From Nostocaceae cyanobacterium CSSed10_463m (GTDB taxonomy: Bacteria > Cyanobacteriota > Cyanobacteriia > Cyanobacteriales > Nostocaceae), in contig PWQB01000729.1 of assembly GCA_003556955.1 (NCBI GenBank), forward strand, positions 1 through 8,666: a stretch of 8,666 nt of DNA, given 5' to 3'. The number at the start of each line of letters is the position of its first letter. Within the stretch, counting starts at the first letter, position 1. A program made the position numbers and the translations under genes. Below, one piece after another: positions 1 to 6,103 of this stretch. The notes beneath the pieces are model-generated. The model was given only the letters and a program-made list of their open reading frames with translations, was not told where the DNA came from and ran no database searches.

Positions 1-30
1 CTAAAGCTAGTATGCCCACTAGCAGTAACA

Positions 31-65
31 GCAGTAAACTTTTAAAGTAGTACTGCACGTTTTTT
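31..65 (+). terminator. Candidate rho-independent terminator of a gene left of the window
   Basis: GCAGTA (31-36) pairs with TACTGC (51-56). Inside this stem, ACTTT (38-42) and AAAGT (44-48) are also complementary, so most of 31-56 folds into one hairpin. Six T residues follow at 60-65, with more T-rich sequence after them. This is the arrangement of an intrinsic terminator for rightward transcription. The upstream gene is not in the window, so the assignment is inferred. The stem is only moderately GC-rich. Confidence 0.45.
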
Positions 66-217
66 CTTTTTCTCCTGAATTTTTGGGTTATGGAAAAAAG
101 CCGTGCATTATGTCTCATAAGATATCGGAGAATAGAGGTAATTTTTACAAAATTCAATATTTTGTCTTTTGCATCTTGGCAATAAGTATAGCTGTCCTAT
201 TTGATTTATGAATTTAT

Positions 218-311
218 CGTTCGCGTAGCGTGCGCGAAGCGCATACCGCCAAGTCGCCTAAAGCCTTCGGCATAGCTTCGCTTACCGCGTAGCGTCTCCC
301 CTTGGGAGAAG
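218..311. repeat. GC-rich palindromic intergenic repeat, copy 1
   Basis: This 94-base element matches a second copy at 1165-1242 in the same orientation. Its first 36 bases match with one difference and its last 26 bases match exactly, while the middle differs in length and sequence. It contains an inverted repeat TTCGCG (220-225)/CGCGAA (233-238) and a hairpin TCTCCC-CTT-GGGAGA (295-309). It is much richer in GC than its surroundings. This is the appearance of the dispersed, MITE- or REP-like intergenic repeats common in Nostoc genomes. No protein is encoded. Confidence 0.75.
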
Positions 312-336
312 TTCGCCAAGAGAGGAGGTAAAGAGG

Positions 337-364
337 TTCACAACTGATTTAGTATTGCTATATA
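337..364 (+). promoter_or_regulatory. Possible sigma-70-type promoter of yebC
   Basis: TTCACA (337-342) differs by one base from the -35 consensus and is followed after 16 bases by TATATA (359-364). The element lies between repeat copy 1 and the yebC start codon, leaving a leader of about 30 bases. TATACA at 363-368 is an alternative -10. The assignment rests on pattern alone. Confidence 0.3.
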
Positions 365-402
365 TACAGAAGTGTTGAAGGAAGAGTTAATCATTTGAGA
401 TT

Positions 403-1158
403 ATGGCAGGACACAGTAAATGGGCAAATATTAAGCGTCAGAAGGCGGTAGTAGATGCCAAAAAGGGTAAGACTTTCGCACAGTTGTCTAGAGCAATTAT
501 TATTGCTGCTAGAAGTGGTGTACCAGACCCCAGCTTAAATTTTCAGCTACGGACAGCCATTGATAAGGCTAAGGCGGCTGATATTCCTAATGATAATATT
601 GAACGGGCGATCGCTAAAGGGGCAGGAACTTTTTGCGGTGATGGTGCTAGTTTTGAGGCGATTCGCTATGAGGGTTATGGTCCGGGTGGTGTAGCGATTT
701 TAATTGAAGCCCTGACTGATAATCGTAATCGCACGGCGGCTGATTTACGTGGTGCTTTTAGTAAATGTGGTGGAAATCTCGGTGAAACGGGTTGCGTTAG
801 CTGGATGTTTGACCAAAAGGGTGTATGTCTGGTTTCTGGGGTGGAGGATGAAGACCTGCTTTTGGAAGCTTCTCTGGAAGGTGGGGCTGAGTTTTATGAG
901 ATGACTGAGGATGACATGGCTGAGGTGTTTACTCAGGTGTCAAATTTGGAGGTTCTCGGTCAGAGGTTGAGGGATACGGGTTTTCAGGTGGATGATGTGG
1001 AGTTACGCTGGATTCCTAGTAATTATATTGAGGTTGTTGATTTTGAGCAAGGGCGATCGCTTGTTAAGTTAATTGATACTCTTGAAGGGTTGGGTGATGT
1101 GCAGAATGTGACTGCTAATTTTGATATGGCGGAGAGTGTTTTGGAGTTGTTGGTTTAA
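403..1158 (+). CDS. yebC: YebC/TACO1 family protein (transcriptional regulator / translation factor)
   Basis: The 251-residue product has the full length usual for the YebC/PmpR/TACO1 family. The family signature MAGHSKWANIKRQK opens the protein (residues 1-14). The conserved core around YEGYGPGG (89-96), the TDNRNRT stretch (105-111) and GGNLGETGCVSWMF (123-136) are all present, and the C-terminal domain ends with a typical LGDVQNVTANFD block (230-241). Members are cytoplasmic. They have been described both as DNA-binding regulators and, more recently, as factors that relieve ribosome stalling in bacteria and mitochondria, so the exact role here is not fixed by sequence. The ATG at 403 is chosen because the signature begins there. 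A purine-rich GAAGGAAGAG at 377-386 is rather far upstream to be the ribosome site. HIP1 octamers lie inside the gene at 607-614 and 1053-1060, as in resident cyanobacterial genes. The gene stands alone, flanked on both sides by copies of the same intergenic repeat. Confidence 0.96.
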   Translation: MAGHSKWANIKRQKAVVDAKKGKTFAQLSRAIIIAARSGVPDPSLNFQLRTAIDKAKAADIPNDNIERAIAKGAGTFCGDGASFEAIRYEGYGPGGVAILIEALTDNRNRTAADLRGAFSKCGGNLGETGCVSWMFDQKGVCLVSGVEDEDLLLEASLEGGAEFYEMTEDDMAEVFTQVSNLEVLGQRLRDTGFQVDDVELRWIPSNYIEVVDFEQGRSLVKLIDTLEGLGDVQNVTANFDMAESVLELLV

Positions 1159-1164
1159 GAGGAA

Positions 1165-1242
1165 CGTTCGCGTAGCGTGCGCGCAGCGCATACCGCCAAG
1201 GCGCAAAGTACGCCTTCGCGTAGCGTCTCCCCTTGGGAGAAG
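1165..1242. repeat. GC-rich palindromic intergenic repeat, copy 2
   Basis: This is the second copy of the element at 218-311, in direct orientation and starting 6 bases after the yebC stop codon. Bases 1165-1200 match 218-253 with one difference (C at 1184 for A at 237), and 1217-1242 match 286-311 exactly. The middle is 16 bases here against 32 in copy 1. The one difference breaks the TTCGCG/CGCGAA stem of copy 1, while the hairpin TCTCCC-CTT-GGGAGA (1226-1240) is kept. In this position the hairpin could help to end yebC transcription, but no T tract follows it. Confidence 0.75.
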
Positions 1243-1265
1243 GAAGAGGGGAAAAGGAAGGTAAT

Positions 1266-1312
1266 ATTACGAATTACGAATTACGAATTACGAACTACGA
1301 ATTACGAATTAC
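1266..1312. repeat. Heptameric short tandem repeat (ATTACGA)n
   Basis: There are six complete 7-base units starting at 1266, followed by a partial seventh. All are ATTACGA except the fifth, which reads ACTACGA (1294-1300). This is a short tandemly repeated repetitive sequence of the type described in heterocystous cyanobacteria. The array fills the space between two convergent genes, and its right end runs through the ABC transporter stop codon (TAA on the minus strand, 1311-1309). Confidence 0.9.
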
Positions 1313-3120
1313 TTGTAGCCGGCAGCTTGCAGGTAAAATAATTTGGCGTAACGTCCTCCGGTTTGTAATAATTCTTCGTGGGTTCCCTGTTCTGCAACTT
1401 TACCTTCTTCGATAACTGCAATTTTATCAGCCATTCTCACTGTGGAGAAACGATGAGAAATTAAAAATACCATCTGATTTTGCGTCAGTGTGCGAAAATG
1501 ATTGAATATATCAAATTCGGCTTGAGCATCCATTGCTGATGTTGGTTCATCTAAGACTAAAATATCTGCTTTTGTTCGCATAAATGCACGGGCTAAGGCG
1601 ATTTTTTGCCACTGTCCCCCGGAAAGTTCTTGTCCACTTTTGAACCAACGCCCTAGTTGGGTTTGGAAGGTTTGCGGTAGTTTTTCAATGAAGGGTTGCG
1701 CCATACCTTTCTCGGCGGCTATTTCCCAGCGATGTTTGTCTTCTAAATGTTCTACGTCGCCAACACCAATATTTTCGCCGACGGTGAATTGATAACGCAC
1801 AAAGTTCTGAAATATTACTCCAATACGTTGACGCAATACATCAACATCCCATTCTTGCAAGTCTAAGCCATCTAAATAAATTCGTCCCGAATCTGGGGTG
1901 TAAAGTCGGGTGAGTAATTTAATTAAGGTGGTTTTACCTGAACCGTTTTCACCGACAATGGCTAATTTTTCTCCCGGTTTTAAATGTAGGGAAATATCTG
2001 TTAATGCAGGTTGAGAACTTCCTGGATAAGTAAATGATACGTTCTCAAAGCGAACTCCATCTTCCGGGTTTATCCCTCTGGTTGCATTACCCCAAGATTT
2101 GGGAACCTCTTCTTCTAGGAAATCGTAGAGATTTGATAAATATAAGTTGTCTTCATACATTCCGCCAATTGATGTTAAAGCATTAGAAAATGTAGATTGT
2201 CCTTGGCGAAACACGGTGAGATACATTGTCATGTCTCCTAAAGAAATCCTCCCCATTGCTGTTTCCACGACAATCCAAGCGTAAGCTAAATAAAAAGCAG
2301 ATGTACTCACTAAACTCAGGAGATATCCCCACAAACCCCGGCGCAGAGTTAAATCTCTATCTTCGCCATATAATTGATGAAATAGGTTGCGGTAACGTTC
2401 TAGCAGGGTTTCCCCTAGTTGGTAAAGTTTGACCTCTGTGGCATAGTCTTCTCTGGCTAATAGATTTTCTATGTAGTGCTGTTGACGGGTTTCTGGCGCA
2501 CGCCAAGTAAATAAACGAAAAGCTTGCCCAGCAAATTTGGTTTCAGCAATGAAGGAAGGCATTGCTGCTAAAATTAAGACTATGACTGCCCAAGCTGAGA
2601 AGTTTATTAATAAAATTCCGTAGGTAACTAGAGACAGGGCGTTTTGTACTAAGCCAAAGGTACGATTTACTAAGGAAAGTGGACGCACTGAGGCTTCGCG
2701 CCGGGCGTTTGTGAGTTTGTCATAAAATTCCGAATCTTCAAATTGGCGTAAATCTAAGGTCAAGGCTTTTTCTAATATCAGTACATTTACTTTTTGTCCT
2801 AGTAGCACCCGTAACAAGGATTGGCAAATAGAAATGCCTCGTTGACTACCTGCGAGGAGGGCGATCGCCACTGCTTCTAAGCCCACATATAATAAAGGTG
2901 GGGTAATATTGCCATCATTGACTTGTGCCGCCAAAACCACTGCATCCACAATTAATTTGCCAATGTAGGCGATCGCAGCTGGTAAAAGACCCGCCACTAA
3001 AGTTAAAGTAGCAAGAATAATGGTCAAAATCTGGCTAGTATTCCAAACTAAGCTAATAGCCCGTCCGCTATAGCGAAAAACAGCCAATGATTGGCGCAGA
3101 GTGGTTCTTATTTTTGTCAT
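1309..3120 (-). CDS. ABC transporter, fused permease and ATPase (exporter type)
   Basis: The 603-residue half-transporter has an N-terminal membrane domain with hydrophobic segments near residues 31-61, 73-92, 160-192 and 263-290, followed by a complete nucleotide-binding domain from about 360. Visible ATPase motifs are the Walker A GENGSGKT (390-397), Q-loop IFQNF (Q438), signature LSGGQ (499-503), Walker B ILVLDE (520-525) and switch histidine H556 in ISHRFSTV. This is the layout of MsbA/LmrA-type exporters that work as dimers in the cytoplasmic membrane. The substrate cannot be told from sequence, and lipids, peptides and drugs are all possible. The frame stays open up to 3207, but the start at 3120 (MTKIRTT) is preferred because the extra 29 residues would run deep into the divergent tab2 gene and add no recognisable domain. 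HIP1 sites occur at 2861-2868 and 2969-2976. The gene ends inside the heptamer repeat and converges on yebC. Confidence 0.93.
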   Translation of the reverse strand: MTKIRTTLRQSLAVFRYSGRAISLVWNTSQILTIILATLTLVAGLLPAAIAYIGKLIVDAVVLAAQVNDGNITPPLLYVGLEAVAIALLAGSQRGISICQSLLRVLLGQKVNVLILEKALTLDLRQFEDSEFYDKLTNARREASVRPLSLVNRTFGLVQNALSLVTYGILLINFSAWAVIVLILAAMPSFIAETKFAGQAFRLFTWRAPETRQQHYIENLLAREDYATEVKLYQLGETLLERYRNLFHQLYGEDRDLTLRRGLWGYLLSLVSTSAFYLAYAWIVVETAMGRISLGDMTMYLTVFRQGQSTFSNALTSIGGMYEDNLYLSNLYDFLEEEVPKSWGNATRGINPEDGVRFENVSFTYPGSSQPALTDISLHLKPGEKLAIVGENGSGKTTLIKLLTRLYTPDSGRIYLDGLDLQEWDVDVLRQRIGVIFQNFVRYQFTVGENIGVGDVEHLEDKHRWEIAAEKGMAQPFIEKLPQTFQTQLGRWFKSGQELSGGQWQKIALARAFMRTKADILVLDEPTSAMDAQAEFDIFNHFRTLTQNQMVFLISHRFSTVRMADKIAVIEEGKVAEQGTHEELLQTGGRYAKLFYLQAAGYK

Positions 3121-3147
3121 GCTTATATTTATACTGATTCTTATAAA

Positions 3148-3945
3148 ATGATCAAAATTTGGCAAGTTGATTTTTATCGTCGTCCGGTGCAGGATAAATC
3201 TGGGCAAATTCTCTGGGAATTGCTGATTTGTGACGCAACACGTAGCTTTGAATATACAGCCACCTGTCCCCAGTCAGCAGCCAACTCTCATTGGCTTGCG
3301 ACTCAAATTCAGTTAGCAGATAATGACAACTTACCAGATACTATTCAGGTATTTCGTCCCCAGTCTTTGAGTTTAATTCAAGCAGCTGCCAACAACTTAG
3401 ATATTGATGTCGAACCTACCCGCTACACTGAGGCGTTAAAACAGTGGTTAGAAGAAAAGCAATATCCCTTAGCCCTGGATAAACCACCCCCAACACCATT
3501 ACCCGAAAACCTCTGGGGTGAAGAGTGGCGGTTTGCTACACTCTCAGCCGGCGAACTCGCGGATGTGTTTGCACAACGCCCGATACCGATTGTATCTATA
3601 CCAGAGTTTTTGAAACCGATAAATCTGGGTTTAGCATCCACAGTCCCAGTTCCTGGTGTCATTATCTATGGTGGCAGAAAATCGATGTATTTGGCGCGGT
3701 GGTTAGAAGAGGCACAGCCAGTAGCGTTAAATTACATAGCTGGCGAGCCAAATGGTTTAATATTAGAAGCTGGTTTAGTTGATAGATGGATTGTGGCGAC
3801 GTTTGAAGATGCAGAGGTGGAAGCTGCTGCAAAGCTTTATCAACAACGTCAACAACAAAGCCAAGGATTGCATTTTTTATTAGTCCAACCAGATGATTCT
3901 GGGATGACTTATACAGGCTTTTGGTTATTAAGGACAGAAAAATAA
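3148..3945 (+). CDS. Tab2/Atab2 family RNA-binding protein
   Basis: The 265-residue product resembles the cyanobacterial homologues of Chlamydomonas Tab2 and Arabidopsis Atab2. Those proteins bind RNA and promote translation of photosystem proteins (psaB mRNA in Chlamydomonas). Recognisable blocks are the start IWQVDFYRRPV (residues 4-14) with ILWELLICD (21-29), the central LPENLWGEEWRFATLSAGEL (118-137), PIPIVSIPEFLKP (146-158), and the C-terminal WLL tripeptide (259-261) that is conserved in the family. No signal peptide or membrane segment is seen, so a cytosolic location is expected. The ATG at 3148 is chosen because the family N-terminus starts there; an upstream ATG at 3091 would overlap the divergent ABC gene. 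No Shine-Dalgarno sequence precedes it. Only 27 bp separate it from the ABC transporter start. The role in photosystem biogenesis is inferred from the family. Confidence 0.9.
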   Translation: MIKIWQVDFYRRPVQDKSGQILWELLICDATRSFEYTATCPQSAANSHWLATQIQLADNDNLPDTIQVFRPQSLSLIQAAANNLDIDVEPTRYTEALKQWLEEKQYPLALDKPPPTPLPENLWGEEWRFATLSAGELADVFAQRPIPIVSIPEFLKPINLGLASTVPVPGVIIYGGRKSMYLARWLEEAQPVALNYIAGEPNGLILEAGLVDRWIVATFEDAEVEAAAKLYQQRQQQSQGLHFLLVQPDDSGMTYTGFWLLRTEK

Positions 3946-3949
3946 ACAA

Positions 3950-3979
3950 TTATAGTAAGATAATAAAGTCATACTATAA
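3950..3979. promoter_or_regulatory. Palindromic operator candidate of the toxin-antitoxin operon
   Basis: TTATAGTA (3950-3957) and TACTATAA (3972-3979) form a perfect 8-bp inverted repeat with a 14-base spacer, so the half-sites lie 22 bp apart, about two helical turns. TACTAT (3972-3977) could also serve as a -10 element 13 bases before the antitoxin start. AGTAAGA is repeated directly at 3954-3960 and 3980-3986. Ribbon-helix-helix antitoxins usually repress their own operon through such sites, so autoregulation is a reasonable inference. Confidence 0.5.
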
Positions 3980-3989
3980 AGTAAGACTG

Positions 3990-4220
3990 ATGATCAAAGT
4001 TACAATTACCTTAGAAGAAGATATTCTCAGATTTGTAGACCAGTATGCACAGGGAAACCGCAGTGGATACGTTAATGCACTGTTAGCAGAACACCGTCGC
4101 CAAATTTTAGCAGCAGAAATGATTGCAGCCCTGAAGCAAGATGCTGAAGATCAGGATTATCAAGCTGAAATAGCTGCTTGGGATAATGTTGTTGGAGATG
4201 GCATTAATGCCAAGGAATAA
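3990..4220 (+). CDS. Ribbon-helix-helix antitoxin (MazE/CopG type)
   Basis: This is a small acidic protein of 76 residues. The N-terminus has the ribbon-helix-helix pattern: a beta strand IKVTITL (residues 2-8), helix EEDILRFVDQYA (9-20), and a turn followed by helix SGYVNALLAEHRR (25-37). This fold binds operator DNA as a dimer. The remaining half is a helical, acidic tail (about 40-76, including W64) of the kind that wraps and neutralises a MazF/PemK toxin. The start at 3990 is chosen because the beta strand begins there; the frame is open further upstream into the end of tab2 but shows no domain. The gene overlaps the toxin gene by 14 bases, so the two are almost certainly co-translated. 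The toxin partner makes the antitoxin role well supported, although the exact antitoxin subfamily is not certain. Confidence 0.87.
   Translation: MIKVTITLEEDILRFVDQYAQGNRSGYVNALLAEHRRQILAAEMIAALKQDAEDQDYQAEIAAWDNVVGDGINAKE
4194..4197 (+). promoter_or_regulatory. Shine-Dalgarno site that sets the toxin start
   Basis: GGAG at 4194-4197 lies 9 bases before the ATG at 4207 and inside the antitoxin coding sequence. In-frame ATGs at 4186 and 4198 lie before or directly against it and are therefore less likely starts. Confidence 0.55.
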
Positions 4221-4566
4221 CTTAACTTATCGACGGGGAGAAATCCGTTGGGTGAATCTTGATCCTACATTCGGGGCTGAAGCACAAAAAACTCGTCCTT
4301 GTTTGATTGTACAAAATGACATTATGAATCAGTATGGATTACTGACGATTGTTATGCCATTTCGACGAGGAAATAAGCAAGCCCCCTATATTGTGAATGT
4401 GACAGCAACAGCAAAGAATGGATTAGACCAAGACCGTTTTATTGATGTTGGACAAATCCGCGCTGTTGATCACAGTCGTATTTTGGGCTTGGTAGGTGTA
4501 CTAGAAACAGAATATTGGGAACTCATTCACACATCTGTAAATGTAGTTCTGGGATTTGCTTTTTAA
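4207..4566 (+). CDS. MazF/PemK family endoribonuclease toxin
   Basis: The 119-residue product has the normal length of a MazF/PemK toxin, a cytoplasmic ribonuclease that cuts mRNA at short sequence motifs to arrest growth. Family hallmarks are RRGEIRWVNLDPTFGAEAQ (residues 9-27), KTRPCLIVQND (28-38), the TIVMPF strand (47-52), and DVGQIRAVDHSRI in the second half. R30 and T47 fall where the catalytic arginine and threonine of the family are expected. The start at 4207 is chosen for its Shine-Dalgarno spacing and because the protein then starts close to the conserved RRGE. It overlaps the antitoxin gene by 14 bases, the usual antitoxin-first order. Nothing is truncated, so the pair looks functional. 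The RNA sequence cleaved cannot be predicted. Confidence 0.92.
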   Translation: MPRNNLTYRRGEIRWVNLDPTFGAEAQKTRPCLIVQNDIMNQYGLLTIVMPFRRGNKQAPYIVNVTATAKNGLDQDRFIDVGQIRAVDHSRILGLVGVLETEYWELIHTSVNVVLGFAF

Positions 4567-4635
4567 ATAAATAGACTGAGTCGAAGGCATAGCTTGTCTG
4601 TAATTAGCCTATGTAAATAGAATAAATGGCAGTGT

Positions 4636-4715
4636 AACTATATAGCTTAAATACTTTTTATTAGTTGCGTATTTTCTTCAAACTATATATAGTATATTTA
4701 TTTACTATGTATAAT
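4636..4715 (+). promoter_or_regulatory. AT-rich promoter/operator region of tcmP
   Basis: A perfect -10 hexamer TATAAT lies at 4710-4715, 17 bases before the tcmP ATG, with no good -35 match at the usual distance. Upstream are a 12-bp perfect palindrome ACTATATATAGT (4682-4693) and an inverted pair ATAGTA (4689-4694)/TACTAT (4703-4708). AACTATATA occurs at both 4636-4644 and 4681-4689. The half-site resembles that of the toxin-antitoxin operator at 3950-3979. The sequence is so rich in A and T that chance similarity is possible. Confidence 0.4.
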
Positions 4716-4719
4716 TGCT

Positions 4720-4723
4720 GGAG
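4720..4723 (+). promoter_or_regulatory. Shine-Dalgarno site of tcmP
   Basis: GGAG lies 9 bases before the ATG at 4733. This decides the start against the in-frame TTG at 4715, which would put the ribosome site inside the coding sequence. Confidence 0.6.
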
Positions 4724-4732
4724 ATATTAAAA

Positions 4733-6022
4733 ATGAGTAAAGCACAAGCAAGCTGGAGTGCCGATGGAAGTCAGCTTCCCTCAATAGATCCTCATACTAA
4801 AGCCAAGCATCAAATACTTGAAACATATCTTGAAAACCTAATTTTTACACTTTATGGAAAAGGTAGATATGGAGAAACAATATTTACTTTCATAGATGGT
4901 TTTTGTGGTGGTGGAATGTACGATGATAAAGATAATAATATTGAATGGGAAGGCTCTCCCATTAGGATCATAAAAGCTATTCGAGAAGGGTATAAGAAAT
5001 CCAAGCGCAAGTATGATTTAAATGTAAAATTTATTTTTATAGACAATAATCAAGAGCATTTAGATTGTTTAAAAAATTATTCAATGCCAAAAGCAGGTTT
5101 AGGAGAGTTAGTTAATCAGCAATCACATGAATATAATGGTGAATTTGGAAAGCTAGTAGAAGAATGTGAATTCAGTTGCAGTGAATTTGAAAATTTAGTA
5201 AATGAGTGTGTTTGGAAAGTAGATATTCGTAAAGGTCACTCATTCTTTTTTTTAGACCCTTTTGGATGGACTGATGTTTCCATGAAAAGCATTAGGAAAA
5301 TACAATCTTTAAAAGGTTCTGAAATTCTATATACATATATGATTGATTATTTGAAAAGATTTATTATTGGCAAACAAGGACAAGATGAAATTACATTTAA
5401 TAAATTACTTGAAGCTGAAGGATATTATGAATCAGCCGATTTGAGTAGATTAGACAAAATTGGAGAACAATGTTATCTTAGAAATGAGTCTATGAGATTA
5501 TTTAGAGATAAAGGAAAAAGTAAATATGTATTTACTTTTTCACTAATTCCAAAAGGAGATGTAAGAGTTTTATATTACCTGATGCATCTATCAAAAAATC
5601 TCACTGCATTAGAAGTCATAAAAGAAAGCTTTTGGCAAGAAAATAATTTAGGTTTTCAATATTATTTTGATTTGTACGGATATGGATTTAAAACTTCTGA
5701 TTTTTATGAAGAAAAACAATTATCTTTGATGTTTGATATTACCAAGAACAGTTATGATTTTTGTATAGAAAAATTAGATAAAGAATTACGAGAATTAATA
5801 CATAATAATGGAGAAGGTATTGAATTTCGTGAGATTTGTCATGAAACAATGGAACGTAATCCTGCTAGTAGAGAGCATTATACAAGATATATAAATATAC
5901 TTAGAAATGATAAAGAAATAGAAGTTTGGAGAAAAGGTAAAATAGTAACAGGATCTAAAATCATTTTACAAAGAAATGATATAATAAAAGAGACTGGAAT
6001 TAAACAGCTTTCATTTTTTTAG
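4733..6022 (+). CDS. tcmP: Three-Cys-motif partner protein (TcmP family), methyltransferase-like
   Basis: The 429-residue product matches my knowledge of the TcmP family, named because its genes sit beside genes for proteins with a three-cysteine motif; that arrangement is seen here. The N-terminal DPHTKAKHQILETYLENL (residues 19-36) is a family hallmark. Three blocks look like a Rossmann methyltransferase: FTFIDGFCGGGMY (51-63) as the glycine-rich SAM loop, FIFIDNNQEHL (100-110) as the acidic strand, and FFFLDPFG (171-178) as the catalytic DPxx motif. The DPFG form resembles the motif of Trm1-type tRNA guanine methyltransferases. The C-terminal region (about 360-415) has a charged, winged-helix-like pattern. 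No membrane segment is visible. The gene is far more AT-rich than yebC or the O-methyltransferase gene and has no HIP1 site, which suggests transfer. Its substrate is unknown, and methyltransferase activity is inferred only from motifs. Confidence 0.82.
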   Translation: MSKAQASWSADGSQLPSIDPHTKAKHQILETYLENLIFTLYGKGRYGETIFTFIDGFCGGGMYDDKDNNIEWEGSPIRIIKAIREGYKKSKRKYDLNVKFIFIDNNQEHLDCLKNYSMPKAGLGELVNQQSHEYNGEFGKLVEECEFSCSEFENLVNECVWKVDIRKGHSFFFLDPFGWTDVSMKSIRKIQSLKGSEILYTYMIDYLKRFIIGKQGQDEITFNKLLEAEGYYESADLSRLDKIGEQCYLRNESMRLFRDKGKSKYVFTFSLIPKGDVRVLYYLMHLSKNLTALEVIKESFWQENNLGFQYYFDLYGYGFKTSDFYEEKQLSLMFDITKNSYDFCIEKLDKELRELIHNNGEGIEFREICHETMERNPASREHYTRYINILRNDKEIEVWRKGKIVTGSKIILQRNDIIKETGIKQLSFF

Positions 6023-6103
6023 AAACTTATGTTTTCCATAAATAGCTTCAGAGGTGAGGGCTAAAATACTAATTAACCTCTAAATAATATAAAAATTTAC
6101 ACT

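Larger units (their letters stand above)
1..402. other. 402-base gene-free stretch upstream of yebC
   Basis: This stretch has no convincing coding region. From left to right it holds a small inverted repeat (GCTAGT at 6-11 and ACTAGC at 18-23), a terminator-like hairpin with a T tract (31-65), an AT-rich stretch of no obvious function (about 108-217), a GC-rich palindromic intergenic repeat (218-311), and a weak promoter candidate just before yebC. The only small open frame, 31 codons at 90-185, has no ribosome binding site and no recognisable product. Confidence 0.7.

Noticed and set aside
90..185. A 31-codon open frame in the left intergenic region
   Set aside because: It has no ribosome binding site and no recognisable sequence, and it begins inside the structured T-rich region.
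1266..1312. The heptamer array as a CRISPR array
   Set aside because: The units are 7 bases and contiguous with no spacers, so this is a simple short tandem repeat.
1233..1415. A 60-codon plus-strand open frame across the heptamer array
   Set aside because: Most of it is translated tandem repeat followed by the antisense of the ABC transporter 3' end.
3091..3207. N-terminal extensions of the ABC transporter (to 3207) and of Tab2 (from 3091)
   Set aside because: The extensions overlap each other on opposite strands and add no family-like sequence; both families match from the inner methionines.
4586..4595. GGCATAGCTT shared with the middle of repeat copy 1 (269-278), as a third repeat copy
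   Set aside because: Only 10 bases match and neither conserved end of the element is present, so a remnant cannot be distinguished from chance.
6050..6081. Inverted repeat AGAGGT/ACCTCT between tcmP and the radical SAM gene, as a terminator or operator
   Set aside because: The stem is 6 bp with a 20-base loop and no T tract, so it does not argue against the two genes being co-transcribed.
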